Origin: Rhodococcus sp. (in: high G+C Gram-positive bacteria)
GTDB lineage: Bacteria > Actinomycetota > Actinomycetes > Mycobacteriales > Mycobacteriaceae
Direction of reading: 5' to 3'
NCBI RefSeq assembly: GCF_023264675.1
Contig: NZ_JAHFVG010000044.1
Coordinates: 1 to 48,085 of the forward strand
Length of the DNA: 48,085 nt
Below the pieces are notes generated by a model. It ran no database searches, was not told where the DNA came from, and saw only the letters and a list, made by a program, of their open reading frames with translations. A program made the translations under genes and the position numbers. Positions 8,784 through 17,131 of the stretch are shown in pieces. How positions within the stretch are numbered: the first letter of the stretch is position 1; every line of letters starts with the position of its first letter.

Positions 8784-9946
8784 AGGCCGAGCTCGGTGAC
8801 GGCGTTGCCGACCAGTGGCGCATTCTCGTGAGCGTATGTTTCGACCATTGCGGGTGTGGTGTGCCCGGTTTGGCGCATGATCGCATGCGCGTCGGCACCG
8901 TTGCGGAAGGCCTGCGTGACGAAGCCGGAACGGAGGGAATGCCCGCCGAGCTGGGCGACGGTGTCGGGGCCGTATCCAGCTCGAGTAGCGCGGCGGCGGA
9001 TCGCCGCGTGCACCGCGGCTCCGGACAGGGCTGTGTCGGAGAGGTTGCCGTTCTTGCGGACGGACCGAAACAGAGGGGACCGTTTCTCGACTACAGGAAG
9101 GGTGCCGCGGCAGATATGGGAGTCGAATTCCACTGCGCGGGAAAGTATTCGGATGACAGCAACTCTGCCGCCGGTGTCGAACGCTGCGACGATCTGCAGC
9201 CATCGCACCCACGCGCAGACCGGACATGACTCGTGGCGGTCGGTGAACGGGAGTGCTTTCACGGTTCCGGTGCCGTCCTGGTCGGTCTTCGATTTGCGGA
9301 TACGTACGTGCGCGCCGTCGAGGCGGTCGCGGTGGACATCGCGGCATTCGAGCGCTACGAGTTCGCTGCGGCGGAATGCGCCGGTGTAGCCCATCAGGAG
9401 CAGCGCAGTGTCGCGGCGTTCGAGGACCTCCGACGCCCACCCGGCCCCACCTCGACGCGCGTAATCGACGATCGTAGTGATGTCGGAGGTCAGCAGCGGT
9501 GCGCGCGGGTTACGGGGCCGCTCCCCCGCAGACGCGTAATCCCGCCGAATACCCGAGAGAGTGGCGCGCACCATCTCGTGCCCGCACGGGTTGTCGTAGC
9601 CGGTAGCGCGGTGGCGGTCCGCGACCGCCGCGATCCATTTGCCGAACGTCGACGGCGCATACGCCCGCGTCCCGTCGACGGTGAGCGTGTCGGCAGCCGC
9701 AACGAGATAGGCCGCCACCGTAGCGGGATGCGCCGGCAACGCGTGGTGCCCGGCGACGGTGCACCAGGTCTCGAAGCGTCGCCACGCCGAATCGTAGGCG
9801 CGGCGGGTAGCACCGGACCGTGCCGACGCCATCGACCGTTCGATCCGAGCGGCGACCTCGCCCGACAGGTCCGGAAACACCTCCGCACTCCTCACCGGGA
9901 CGACTGAATCCGTGTCCAGGACCTCACCTAGCTGCCGATCTGCCAT
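8780..9946 (-). CDS. tyrosine recombinase (active-site complete)
   Basis: A 388-residue phage-integrase-family protein. The N-terminal core-binding domain spans about 25-110 (RRAYDSAWRRFETWC, PATVAAYLVAAAD). Catalytic residues are all readable: Arg in GYTGAFRRSELVAL, Lys in RKSKTDQDG, HSLR, the second His in QTGH and Tyr in VETYAH. The ATG at 9946 has no Shine-Dalgarno but sits seven bases behind a TACAGT box, suggesting a leaderless transcript independent of the tni genes upstream. It is followed by the dead partner at 7668-8783. It could resolve cointegrates, or represent a separate small element next to the tni module. Confidence 0.85.
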   Translation of the reverse strand: MADRQLGEVLDTDSVVPVRSAEVFPDLSGEVAARIERSMASARSGATRRAYDSAWRRFETWCTVAGHHALPAHPATVAAYLVAAADTLTVDGTRAYAPSTFGKWIAAVADRHRATGYDNPCGHEMVRATLSGIRRDYASAGERPRNPRAPLLTSDITTIVDYARRGGAGWASEVLERRDTALLLMGYTGAFRRSELVALECRDVHRDRLDGAHVRIRKSKTDQDGTGTVKALPFTDRHESCPVCAWVRWLQIVAAFDTGGRVAVIRILSRAVEFDSHICRGTLPVVEKRSPLFRSVRKNGNLSDTALSGAAVHAAIRRRATRAGYGPDTVAQLGGHSLRSGFVTQAFRNGADAHAIMRQTGHTTPAMVETYAHENAPLVGNAVTELGL

Positions 9947-9953
9947 GACAGGG

Positions 9954-9959
9954 ACTGTA
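9954..9959 (-). promoter_or_regulatory. -10 box for leaderless recombinase transcript
   Basis: TACAGT (TANNNT class) lies seven bases upstream of the recombinase ATG. That spacing puts the transcription start at the ATG, common in actinobacteria. No good -35 box is visible. Confidence 0.35.
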
Positions 9960-10136
9960 GCGAGCACCCCCGACAGCTCTTTCGAGTTGAAACGCGCTGA
10001 GCAGGGATTTAGACGAAGACGGTGCGGGAACGGAAATTCTCGTCGGTCACCGCACACAGACCGTGGGTGACTACAGGAGGCGATTGATTCCCGCGTAAAA
10101 GCGGGCGTAGAAAAACGTGGGGTGATCATGCGCGCT
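9960..10136. other. 177-bp gap between tniQ and the recombinase gene
   Basis: No gene is supported. A small inverted repeat CCCGCGTAAAAGCGGG lies at about 10090-10105 and could end tniQ transcription. No transposon terminal repeat was recognised here. Confidence 0.4.
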
Positions 10137-11378
10137 TCAGTCCCAGTCCAGTCGGATGCCGAGCTCGACGAAGGCATAGGCCAGCTCATCGATGTCTTCT
10201 TCGGTGCGGCAACCCGTTCTCGCCAATCCGAACAGAGATCGGGCGGCGTCGCTGTCGACGCGGGCGGCGGCGACAGCGGCATCGATCGCCGCAATCACAC
10301 CGTCCCAAGCGCTGCGGGCGGGTACCGGACTGCGAGACCTTGTCGGAGCGGTCCCCGGATCGACCGGCTCGTACCGTCGCGGCCGCAGCAAGCAGGCATC
10401 AGCACCGCTCGCGGCCATCTCATCGTTCTCCACCGCGATGATCGCGGTCGCGGCGGCAAACAAAACCTTCGCTTGCTCGTCCCACCGCAGTTGCTCGAAC
10501 GGAACCCATGATGTCCGGAGCGGGCGAGAATGGCCGGTGGACTTCCAGATCGCGCTCAGTGGCTTCGCCCACCATCCGGTGCGGACCAGCGGCGTCGATA
10601 CCTCGTCGACGACGGTACGCAGCAGCCTGAACCACACTGCGGCATGAACACGGCCCGCGCCGAGCTCGACCGACCCGCTCGTCAATGCGGCGGCGGTGCG
10701 CCGGTCGATTTCTGCGACGACTGCCGGTACCGGTATCGGTGATGCGTGATCGTCCGAGCCTGCTGGTGTCCTCTCCCAGAAGACCAGCCTGCCGGGTACG
10801 ACACTGCAGAATTCCAGTCGACAGTGATGTTTCGTGCAGCTGGTCAGCATCGGGTACTGATGAGCCATCATGACCGCGATATCGGCGTCTGTGTCGAGGT
10901 CGTCGATACACAAGGGACATGCCCGCGTATCGAGCTTGCTCACCCAGGGAAGCCACATGCCGGCGGGCGGTGCGCGTCGACGTCGATCTGCCATCGCCAG
11001 ACCCGCCGGTAGTAGGACAGAGAACTGATGGGCGTAGGTGTCGAAGTCACATTCGGCGGGGTCGGTGCTGTCGAGGAGCCAGGGCGTGCACCCCGCTAGC
11101 GTCATCTCACGCAGCCGTTCCGCCGCACAGGTGCTCCTCTGGGCGAGGGCGTCCAGCACCGGCTCGGGTGTGTAGCGGTCCAGGTCCACGCCCGGACTCT
11201 CGAAGCCGAGCCCGTCGAGAAGGTCCGCTGTATTGATCAACGAATACAGTGCGCTGGTCCGGGCCAGCCACGACATCAGAGTCTCACCAGGTAGTGGTTG
11301 CGGGTGAAGGGGCCACCGCGGATACGCACTGTGGGCGAGCGCTGTGTGCGCTGCAGGGGCATCGGATGGAATTGTCAT
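10137..11378 (-). CDS. tniQ: TniQ/TnsD-like target-selection protein
   Basis: A 413-residue protein with the TniQ layout. An N-terminal PLPGETLMSWLARTSALY segment is followed by the zinc-binding pattern RACPLCIDDLD ... MLTSCTKHHCRLEFCS near residues 155-192, the CxxC...CxxHxCxxxxC arrangement of TniQ. In Tn5053-type and Tn7-type elements this protein guides the transposase complex to its target. Its ATG overlaps the tniB stop as ATGA. The C-terminal half is less conserved, as usual. The call rests on the motif plus its place behind tniA and tniB. Confidence 0.85.
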   Translation of the reverse strand: MTIPSDAPAAHTALAHSAYPRWPLHPQPLPGETLMSWLARTSALYSLINTADLLDGLGFESPGVDLDRYTPEPVLDALAQRSTCAAERLREMTLAGCTPWLLDSTDPAECDFDTYAHQFSVLLPAGLAMADRRRRAPPAGMWLPWVSKLDTRACPLCIDDLDTDADIAVMMAHQYPMLTSCTKHHCRLEFCSVVPGRLVFWERTPAGSDDHASPIPVPAVVAEIDRRTAAALTSGSVELGAGRVHAAVWFRLLRTVVDEVSTPLVRTGWWAKPLSAIWKSTGHSRPLRTSWVPFEQLRWDEQAKVLFAAATAIIAVENDEMAASGADACLLRPRRYEPVDPGTAPTRSRSPVPARSAWDGVIAAIDAAVAAARVDSDAARSLFGLARTGCRTEEDIDELAYAFVELGIRLDWD

Positions 11379-12340
11379 GCCAGGTGCCGCTCGAAGTGGC
11401 GGCGGCGTTCGGTAGGCCCGGAGTAGACGGTCTGCGTCAACACCTGTGAGGTGATCGCTTCCTCTCCGGCCTCTAATGCGGTCACTGCGGCCGCGGTCAA
11501 CAGCGTGGCCAGTTCGCCGATGGTGCCCTCACACCGGGTGAGGAGGTAGTCGGTCATCTCCGCCGATGTCAGATGCGAGGGCGCACGCAATGGGAAGCTG
11601 GCGGTGAAACTCGCCAGCAGGGAGCGGGTGTCGGTGTCGTTGGTCCAGATCGGCAGCGTCATGGGGTGAAAACGGTTCTCCAACTGCCCATCGCTGCGGA
11701 TAGCGAGGTACGCCTCTCGGGTACCGACTCCGACGAGAGGGATCCGCAGCTCGTTGCCAAGAAACCGCAACAGGTTCAGAAATTCTCGGCGCACGTTGTC
11801 GCGGCCGGCAAGAACATTGTGGAGCTCGTCGATGATCAGCATCCGCACCCCGGTCGCTCGCAGCAGCGTAACCGCTTGCTGTTCGAGTTCGTGAACGCGG
11901 CTTCGCGGGCGCATCGGCGTTCCGAGTGCCGCGAGCATCGCCAGGTAGAACCGTCCGGGTGCTGGGTCCGGGGGCATCTGCATACACAGCACCGGTATCT
12001 GCTCACGGTCGGGCAAGGTGACCGCAGGGTGCGCACGCCGGAACTTCTCGATGATCATCGACTTGCCGTTGTTCGTCGGTCCGATCAGAAGCAGGTTCGG
12101 CATTCGTTGCCGATCCGGCCACCCCAGCAACGTCTCGAGGTGCTCGATCACCGACCGTGCACGCGGATACCCGATCCACCGTTCCGTGCGAATGTGCCTG
12201 ATGCGTTGCGCGGCAGGGAGAACCGCGATCGGTCTGACCGAACTGCGCAGATGGTTGAGGTCCGCACTACCGGGGTCGATGTCTTGGCAGCTACGGTCGT
12301 CGCCGTCGCCTGCGGGCGTGATTCGGGGGTCGTTGTTCAC
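11375..12340 (-). CDS. tniB: TniB/TnsC-like AAA+ ATPase
   Basis: A 321-residue regulatory ATPase. Walker A reads LLLIGPTNNGKSMI, Walker B reads MLIIDELHNVLAG, and sensor-like VGVGTREAYLAI follows. It would load on target DNA and activate the TniA transposase. The GTG at 12340, five bases after the tniA stop, is chosen; the longer in-frame ATG at 12403 would overlap tniA by about 60 bases. The N-terminal RIRHIRTERWIGYPRARSV stretch is typical of TniB. Confidence 0.88.
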   Translation of the reverse strand: MNNDPRITPAGDGDDRSCQDIDPGSADLNHLRSSVRPIAVLPAAQRIRHIRTERWIGYPRARSVIEHLETLLGWPDRQRMPNLLLIGPTNNGKSMIIEKFRRAHPAVTLPDREQIPVLCMQMPPDPAPGRFYLAMLAALGTPMRPRSRVHELEQQAVTLLRATGVRMLIIDELHNVLAGRDNVRREFLNLLRFLGNELRIPLVGVGTREAYLAIRSDGQLENRFHPMTLPIWTNDTDTRSLLASFTASFPLRAPSHLTSAEMTDYLLTRCEGTIGELATLLTAAAVTALEAGEEAITSQVLTQTVYSGPTERRRHFERHLA

Positions 12341-12344
12341 CGTT

Positions 12345-14027
12345 TCACCATTCTTCGATGTCGTCGAAGATCGGAACCGACACGTCGTCGGTGCCTGGGC
12401 CAAGCTCGGGCGGGCCCATCGCGTTCGGTGATGTCACGACGCTGCTCAGGTGCGCACGACGACTGCGGTTACGTCGAGCCCGTCTGGTGTCCTTCTGCGC
12501 CGATGTTGCGATCTCTCGCATCTTGTCGATCATCGAGAACAAGGCGTGTTCGTCGATATGTGCTCGGCCGTGTTCGCGCAGTCGTGTCACTGCTGCGCGA
12601 TGTTCCCACAAGGTCACCGCTGGATGTGACATCGTTCGATACGGCACCTCGATGTATCCGCCGCCGCTGTCGGGGTCCAGGACCCACACCCTGCTCAGAT
12701 CTCGTGGGTCCCGGCGGATCACAAACTGGCCCAGGGTCTCTCGTCGGGCGATCCACGGTTTCAGAGCGTTCGCGAAGTACTGGATGTGGTCGATGACGAA
12801 CCCCGTCCGCGTCAGGCGACGGCGGATGACGGGAAGGAAGTCCACCAGGAATGCGGTCTCGTCCACCACCGTCGAGCTCGCCAGAGCACTGTCAGCGTCG
12901 GTGCTGCTGGTCCACCGCGCAGCCGGGCTCTGCCGGAGGCCGGTGTGCACCTCTGCGTGATACGCCGCGACCGCCAGGACCAGCCAGCGTTCCAGTTCTC
13001 GTAACGTCAACGCCGCCTTACTATCCGAGTCGTAGCTGCCCCGCTGAGTTGGGTTCGAGAATGTGGTGCCGGGGAGTTCGTGGACCTGGGTCATGACGGT
13101 GCCGATGATGCGTTCGACGATCCCGCCGTAATGCGGCCTGCCGGGTGGGCGGTAGCCGAGGTCGATGCCGTGTTGCTCGCAACCGCGCTGGAGCGCTTCA
13201 CTTTTGAACTCGGAAGCGTTGTCGATGTACAGGCGGTGCGGCTTTCCGGCCATCGGCCACCGCACATCCGCGCCGAGGCCCAGAGAGTCGATCCATACGC
13301 TTTTGTCCGAGCACACCCGGCCCAGACACAACCCGACCGACACTGCGGACGGCGGATCGAGAGTTACCACGAACCCAGGTATGCAGCGGCTGAGTACATC
13401 GATGGCAATCGTGAGATAAGGACGTCCGATCGGCGCCCGGTCGTATTCGTCGACGATCATCAGATCGACCACGGTGTGATCGATCTGTACTTGCTGGAGA
13501 ACGGCCGTCACCGGCGGCGGGACATCGCCCGCGGATTGCCGCGACCTGGCGGCGTCCGGTCCGCCACGTGAGCGTGCGACACGGCCCGGGTGCATTGCTG
13601 CGATCCGGGCATTGACTGTGTTGCGGGCTGGGATCGGGAGTCCGGCGCGGTGACAGGCCTGCGCGATACGACGATGTAGTGCAGCGACACTGAGTTTCTG
13701 ACGAGCCAGGAATTCACGGTTGATGTGCTCGGTGATCACGTCTTCCACCTCGTCTGGCACGCGGGAGCGTCCACGTCCGCCTGCGGGCGCGGAGACCAGT
13801 AGATCGGTAACCGCCCCTTCCCCATTCCGGAGTATGGACAGCAGCGCGTACACCCGCCGGGGCGAGACACTCAACTGTTGCGCTGCATCCTCGACCGCGG
13901 AGGTACCGATCGCGGATCGATTCATCAGCTCGTTGAGCACTGCGAACCGTGCCCGTGCCTGCTCCCACTGCTCGGCCGACGCGGTCAAGACACCAGCCTC
14001 GACGACGTCGAACTTCTCCGCATCCAT
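12345..14027 (-). CDS. tniA: TniA/TnsB-like DDE transposase
   Basis: A 560-residue transposase of the Mu/TniA group. Domains in order: N-terminal helix-turn-helix region (QQLSVSPRRVYALLSI), a second DNA-binding segment (INREFLARQKLSVAALHRRI), the integrase catalytic core with Asp in QIDHTVVDL, Asp in YIDNASEFKS and Glu in GIVERIIGT, then a beta-barrel/Mu C-terminal region. ATG 14027 is chosen because CGGAGG lies six bases ahead. It begins the tniABQ operon and stands ~130 bases inside the readable transposon end at 14155, the usual arrangement for this family. Confidence 0.9.
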   Translation of the reverse strand: MDAEKFDVVEAGVLTASAEQWEQARARFAVLNELMNRSAIGTSAVEDAAQQLSVSPRRVYALLSILRNGEGAVTDLLVSAPAGGRGRSRVPDEVEDVITEHINREFLARQKLSVAALHRRIAQACHRAGLPIPARNTVNARIAAMHPGRVARSRGGPDAARSRQSAGDVPPPVTAVLQQVQIDHTVVDLMIVDEYDRAPIGRPYLTIAIDVLSRCIPGFVVTLDPPSAVSVGLCLGRVCSDKSVWIDSLGLGADVRWPMAGKPHRLYIDNASEFKSEALQRGCEQHGIDLGYRPPGRPHYGGIVERIIGTVMTQVHELPGTTFSNPTQRGSYDSDSKAALTLRELERWLVLAVAAYHAEVHTGLRQSPAARWTSSTDADSALASSTVVDETAFLVDFLPVIRRRLTRTGFVIDHIQYFANALKPWIARRETLGQFVIRRDPRDLSRVWVLDPDSGGGYIEVPYRTMSHPAVTLWEHRAAVTRLREHGRAHIDEHALFSMIDKMREIATSAQKDTRRARRNRSRRAHLSSVVTSPNAMGPPELGPGTDDVSVPIFDDIEEW

Positions 14028-14063
14028 TGCAGCCTCCGAACACCCGACCCAGGTGACCGATTG

Positions 14064-14105
14064 TGCAGTCCACTTCTGCACTCAGAATGTCAGAAGACCA
14101 CTGCA
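14064..14105. repeat. internal TniA-binding-like repeats
   Basis: Two copies of a CAGAAG-N4-CTGCA type motif: TGCAGAAGTGGACTGCA on the minus strand (14064-14080) and TGTCAGAAGACCACTGCA on the plus strand (14088-14105). Similar subterminal repeats bind TniA in the Tn5053 family. They lie between tniA and the terminal repeat. Confidence 0.6.
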
Positions 14106-14131
14106 ATCGGAGGTGAAACCCCAGGAAAACA

Positions 14132-14155
14132 TGACGCCCACTTCTGAAACTGACA
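14132..14155 (-). repeat. terminal inverted repeat of the Tn5053/Tn402-like element
   Basis: Read on the minus strand from 14155 it starts TGTCAGTTTCAGAAG, a close match to the known Tn5053/Tn402 end (TGTCATTTTCAGAAG). Base 14155 is therefore the likely outer edge, flanked outside by ATCAA. The other end was not found in the window. Confidence 0.65.
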
Positions 14156-14182
14156 ATCAACATTCGAGACCAAATCGTGATG

Positions 14183-14245
14183 TGTCTCAGAAACCTGTCT
14201 CAGGCTCTGGCACGTTGCCTGTGCTTGTTAACCGTTTCTGAGACA
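14183..14245. promoter_or_regulatory. res-like site of the serine resolvase
   Basis: A perfect 12-base inverted pair, TGTCTCAGAAAC (14183-14194) and GTTTCTGAGACA (14234-14245), with a partial third copy CTGTCTCAGG at 14195-14204, lies just upstream of the resolvase gene. The layout fits a recombination site that also autoregulates the gene. It begins only 27 bases outside the tni transposon end. Confidence 0.6.
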
Positions 14246-14254
14246 GTCATCCTC

Positions 14255-14824
14255 GTGAGCGCCATTTTGGGATACATGAGGGTTTCGACCACCGATCAGT
14301 CGCTGGATCTGCAGAGAGACGCACTGACGGCCGCCGGCTGCTTCCGGGTCTGGGAAGAAGTCGCGTCCGGAGTGGACAAGGATCGACCACAGCTGCAGCT
14401 GCTCCTCGACAGCGTCCGCGCCGGCGACGTCGTCGCAGTATGGCGACTCGACCGACTCGGCCGCTCCCTGAGCCACCTCATCGAAACCGTCAACCTCATC
14501 GAAACCAAAGGCGCATCGCTCCGCAGCATCACCGAAGGAATCGACACCTCCACAATCGGAGGACGACTGACCTACAACATCTTTGGTTCACTCGCCGAAT
14601 TCGAACGAGACCTCGTCAAAGAACGCACCATGGCCGGCCTCGCCGCCGCACGAGCCCGAGGCCGCATCGGCGGACAACCACCCAAAATCGACCCCGACAA
14701 AGCCCGCCACATCCGCCGCATGCTCGCCGACGGAACACCGAAGACGGAAATCGCCTCCGTCCTCGGAATCGGCCGCGCCACGCTCTACCGTCACCTCACT
14801 TCCACAGCCTCCCGTGACGAGTAG
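14255..14824 (+). CDS. serine resolvase/invertase family recombinase
   Basis: A 189-residue small serine recombinase. The nucleophile Ser lies in GYMRVSTTDQ; conserved AVWRLDRLGRSLSHL, and IFGSLAEFERDLVKERTMAGLAAARARGR follow, then a C-terminal helix-turn-helix (GTPKTEIASVLGIGRATLYRHL). GTG 14255 gives the family's normal N-terminus; the upstream ATG would add an unrelated leader. It would act on the res-like site immediately upstream. It is either the tniR-type resolvase of the adjoining transposon, placed outside the readable end, or a resident resolvase into whose res site the transposon inserted. Confidence 0.9.
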   Translation: MSAILGYMRVSTTDQSLDLQRDALTAAGCFRVWEEVASGVDKDRPQLQLLLDSVRAGDVVAVWRLDRLGRSLSHLIETVNLIETKGASLRSITEGIDTSTIGGRLTYNIFGSLAEFERDLVKERTMAGLAAARARGRIGGQPPKIDPDKARHIRRMLADGTPKTEIASVLGIGRATLYRHLTSTASRDE

Positions 14825-14922
14825 TCGGCTCTATCGGTGTCTTCCTCCCAGACGTGGAGAGGGGTTGGCGTCGACGCGATTTCGCTGCGCTACAGAACGC
14901 CCTCCGCGTGTAGATTTTTCTG

Positions 14923-16050
14923 GTGACATCTCCCAACCGCTGGACAGTTGATGCTGAGATCGAGCGGTCGAAGGAACTCACGCGACACAACGCGCAGACC
15001 ACTGTCCGGCATCACTACGTTCCCCGGGTGTATCTCAAACGCTGGTCGGCGTCTCACGACGCGCTGATCCGAGTTGTCGACCTCGCTAGCGGCCACGCAG
15101 ACGACCTCGATCCGGACACGGTCGCGTACGCGGAGAACTTCTACGAAATCGAAGCGCCCGACGTCGACCCCGAGAAACACCCCGGTATGTGGTTCGAAAC
15201 CCATATGAGCCGCATAGAAGACAAGGCAGCGCATTGGTTCAGAGCCCTCGACGATCTCCCTGACGGACGGATCAAGAACACCAACCTGCTGTCCAATCTT
15301 GCCGTCTACGTCGGACTGCAAAGCCAGAGGACGGTCCGCTCGCGAAATAACGAAGACTGGATCGATCGAGCGGTCGAGCACTACGGTGCCGAGACCCTGT
15401 TCGACATCCCTGGTGTTCTGCCCGTCCTTGCGGCCAACTACCGGATCCCGTACACCCCTGCCACTCACCGAAGGGTTGCCCAGCAGATCATCGGAACCGA
15501 TCTGATCAGCACAGAGCGCAAACCGAAGACAATAGAATCCGCAATCGGTGTGTGGCGCAACAAGATCGTGCCACATCTGGAGCACGAACGAGCCTGGTGG
15601 CTGGTCAGCACTCGCTCCACTTTGATCACCTGCGACGAACCCGTAGTTCTGATCGGAACCAAGAGACAACCGCGTAGTCGACCAGTTCCGTTCACAACAG
15701 CCCCTCTGGTCCTCTTCCCGATAGGACCACAGCGATTGCTCGTCCTCGCGCTCCGCGACAGAAAGGTCGGCCGGCCACACGCTCTCACCGCGGCCGAAAC
15801 CACATACGTCAACCGCGAAATAGCGTTCACCAGCAACACGTTGCTGTTCGACACTCCCGGGTCCAACGTCGCAGAACGGGTCACCGTACCTCCGTACCCG
15901 CCAGCTCGAACCGACTTCCCGGACACCCTGACCAACTACGCCGAGTTCGTCGACGCGCTGTCCCCGGTGACTCGCTGGACCGGCGCCCCACACTGGCCAC
16001 AGTGGCCACTCTCGCGGTGGTCGGCACCTCCGCCCACACGCAGACGGTGA
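14923..16050 (+). CDS. DUF4238 domain protein
   Basis: A 375-residue protein whose N-terminal part carries the DUF4238 signature HHYVPRVYLKRWS (about residues 28-40), then typical GMWFETHMSRIEDKAAHWFRAL and LSNLAVYVGLQSQRT segments. The domain spans roughly 25-300. Its function is unknown; DUF4238 genes often occur in accessory regions. GTG 14923 has no clear RBS but follows an AT-rich TAGATTTTTC stretch, so a leaderless start is possible. It follows the resolvase gene by 98 bases in the same direction. Confidence 0.75.
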   Translation: MTSPNRWTVDAEIERSKELTRHNAQTTVRHHYVPRVYLKRWSASHDALIRVVDLASGHADDLDPDTVAYAENFYEIEAPDVDPEKHPGMWFETHMSRIEDKAAHWFRALDDLPDGRIKNTNLLSNLAVYVGLQSQRTVRSRNNEDWIDRAVEHYGAETLFDIPGVLPVLAANYRIPYTPATHRRVAQQIIGTDLISTERKPKTIESAIGVWRNKIVPHLEHERAWWLVSTRSTLITCDEPVVLIGTKRQPRSRPVPFTTAPLVLFPIGPQRLLVLALRDRKVGRPHALTAAETTYVNREIAFTSNTLLFDTPGSNVAERVTVPPYPPARTDFPDTLTNYAEFVDALSPVTRWTGAPHWPQWPLSRWSAPPPTRRR

Positions 16051-16162
16051 TGGCCGGAGATGTGGTTCCTGCCAAGCTCGTACTCAGTGGAGCGCCGCTC
16101 GGCTTCTGGCGGCCCGAGAACGACAGTTCCTAGACGGCATTACAACCTCTGAACCACGTACC

Positions 16163-16191
16163 TTGCCCAAACGGGACGCCCGTGATAGCCT
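16163..16191 (+). promoter_or_regulatory. candidate promoter with palindrome in the spacer
   Basis: TTGCCC (16163-16168), 17-base spacer, TAGCCT (16186-16191). The spacer contains ACGGG-ACG-CCCGT (16171-16183), an inverted repeat well placed for a repressor. It would drive the winged-helix gene at 16290. Confidence 0.35.
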
Positions 16192-16289
16192 TAACGGAAC
16201 CCCTGAAAAGGAACTCGCTCTAGTCGCGTCAGTACTGTGCCGGGTCGTAAGGTTATCCCATAAATACTTATTTGGAAAGGTCGGAAAAG
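16192..16289 (+). other. AT-rich leader before the winged-helix gene
   Basis: The stretch at 16248-16275 (GGTTATCCCATAAATACTT and following) is unusually AT-rich for this window and holds a TTATCCCAT sequence resembling a DnaA box. If the adjoining protein is a replication initiator, this could be part of an origin; that is inference only. Confidence 0.25.
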
Positions 16290-17111
16290 GTGGCCGATTC
16301 ACTCGCAACTGCGATCAAACGCGACACCTGCCCACTCCGGCGTTCCTTTGTCGAGCGTGAGGCCGGCAGCACGACCCTCACACCGTTGGCGAGCCTGCTG
16401 CGCACACGCGGCGCAGCAGGGGGACAGGGCGGTGCACTCCGGATCTCACTACTGCTCTCACTGATCTGGGTAACAGCGCGACCGCCGTACACAACCAACC
16501 GCGTCGCCGCCTACTGGGCCGAACTGATCGGCCGTAGTGACGATCCACGCGGTGACGGCGCCCGTGCAGTCCGAGACGCCCTGCATGAGCTCGCAGACAG
16601 GCGCCTCGTCGGCCTCCTCACCATCGGGCCCAAGACGCTGATCGAGCTGCACAATGAATCCCGGCCCATCGTCGACGGCGAGCCCGTTCCCTACGAGCCG
16701 CCCTACAACAACGAGGCCTACCTGCCGGTCCCGCGGGCATTCTGGACAGAAAGACTCGCCGCGAATCTCTCAGGCGCAGGCGTTGCGATGTACCTCTGCG
16801 CCCTCGCGCTGACCAGGTCCGACGACCCCGAATTCTTCATCACCGGCAGCTACTTCGACGCCCGCTACGGCATCTCACGATCGAGCCGCAAACGCGGACT
16901 CGCCGAGCTGACCGAACGCGGAGTCCTCACCGTAGAGCTGGAAGAAAGTCAGGACCCCGTCACCTACCGCACCGTGCGGCGAAACAAGTACCGACTCGCA
17001 AAACAGTTCCAACAACCCGCACCCTGGATCGCCCCAGTCGGAAACACACAAGGAAATGCGGTAGAATCGCCAGGTAGAGGCTCAAATCAGCAGACCGTGC
17101 GCCCCAATTAG
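16290..17111 (+). CDS. winged-helix protein, possible plasmid replication initiator
   Basis: A 273-residue protein without a family I can name. GTG 16290 follows GGAAAGG with proper spacing, better than the upstream TTG. Two winged-helix-like segments can be seen: TTNRVAAYWAELI...AVRDALHELADRRLVGLLTI (about 70-120) and FDARYGISRSSRKRGLAELTERGVLTVEL (about 190-220), a paired arrangement seen in RepA-type initiators and in plasmid-borne regulators. The C-terminal tail is Gln/Pro-rich. Its isolated position between an AT-rich segment and a structured non-coding segment on a plasmid-like backbone is the only other support for a replication role. Confidence 0.5.
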   Translation: MADSLATAIKRDTCPLRRSFVEREAGSTTLTPLASLLRTRGAAGGQGGALRISLLLSLIWVTARPPYTTNRVAAYWAELIGRSDDPRGDGARAVRDALHELADRRLVGLLTIGPKTLIELHNESRPIVDGEPVPYEPPYNNEAYLPVPRAFWTERLAANLSGAGVAMYLCALALTRSDDPEFFITGSYFDARYGISRSSRKRGLAELTERGVLTVELEESQDPVTYRTVRRNKYRLAKQFQQPAPWIAPVGNTQGNAVESPGRGSNQQTVRPN

Positions 17112-17131
17112 TGGGTTGTCGCGGATTTTAG

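Larger units (their letters stand above)
7668..14155 (-). mobile_element. Tn5053/Tn402-like transposon, one end identified
   Basis: Defined by tniA-tniB-tniQ, the terminal repeat at 14132-14155 and internal repeats at 14064-14105. The tyrosine recombinase pair at 7668-9946 is co-oriented but may be a neighbour rather than a component; the left limit here is the end of that pair, not a proven transposon end. If the true left end lies beyond the window, the CYP153 cluster would be cargo. Confidence 0.5.

Noticed and set aside
8784..9440. N-terminal extension of the recombinase-like protein to 590 residues
   Set aside because: The extra part is an off-frame reading of the upstream recombinase gene; ATG 8783 overlaps that gene's stop as expected for coupled genes.
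11573..12796. 407-codon plus-strand frame over tniB/tniA
   Set aside because: Antisense shadow of genes with clear Walker and transposase motifs.
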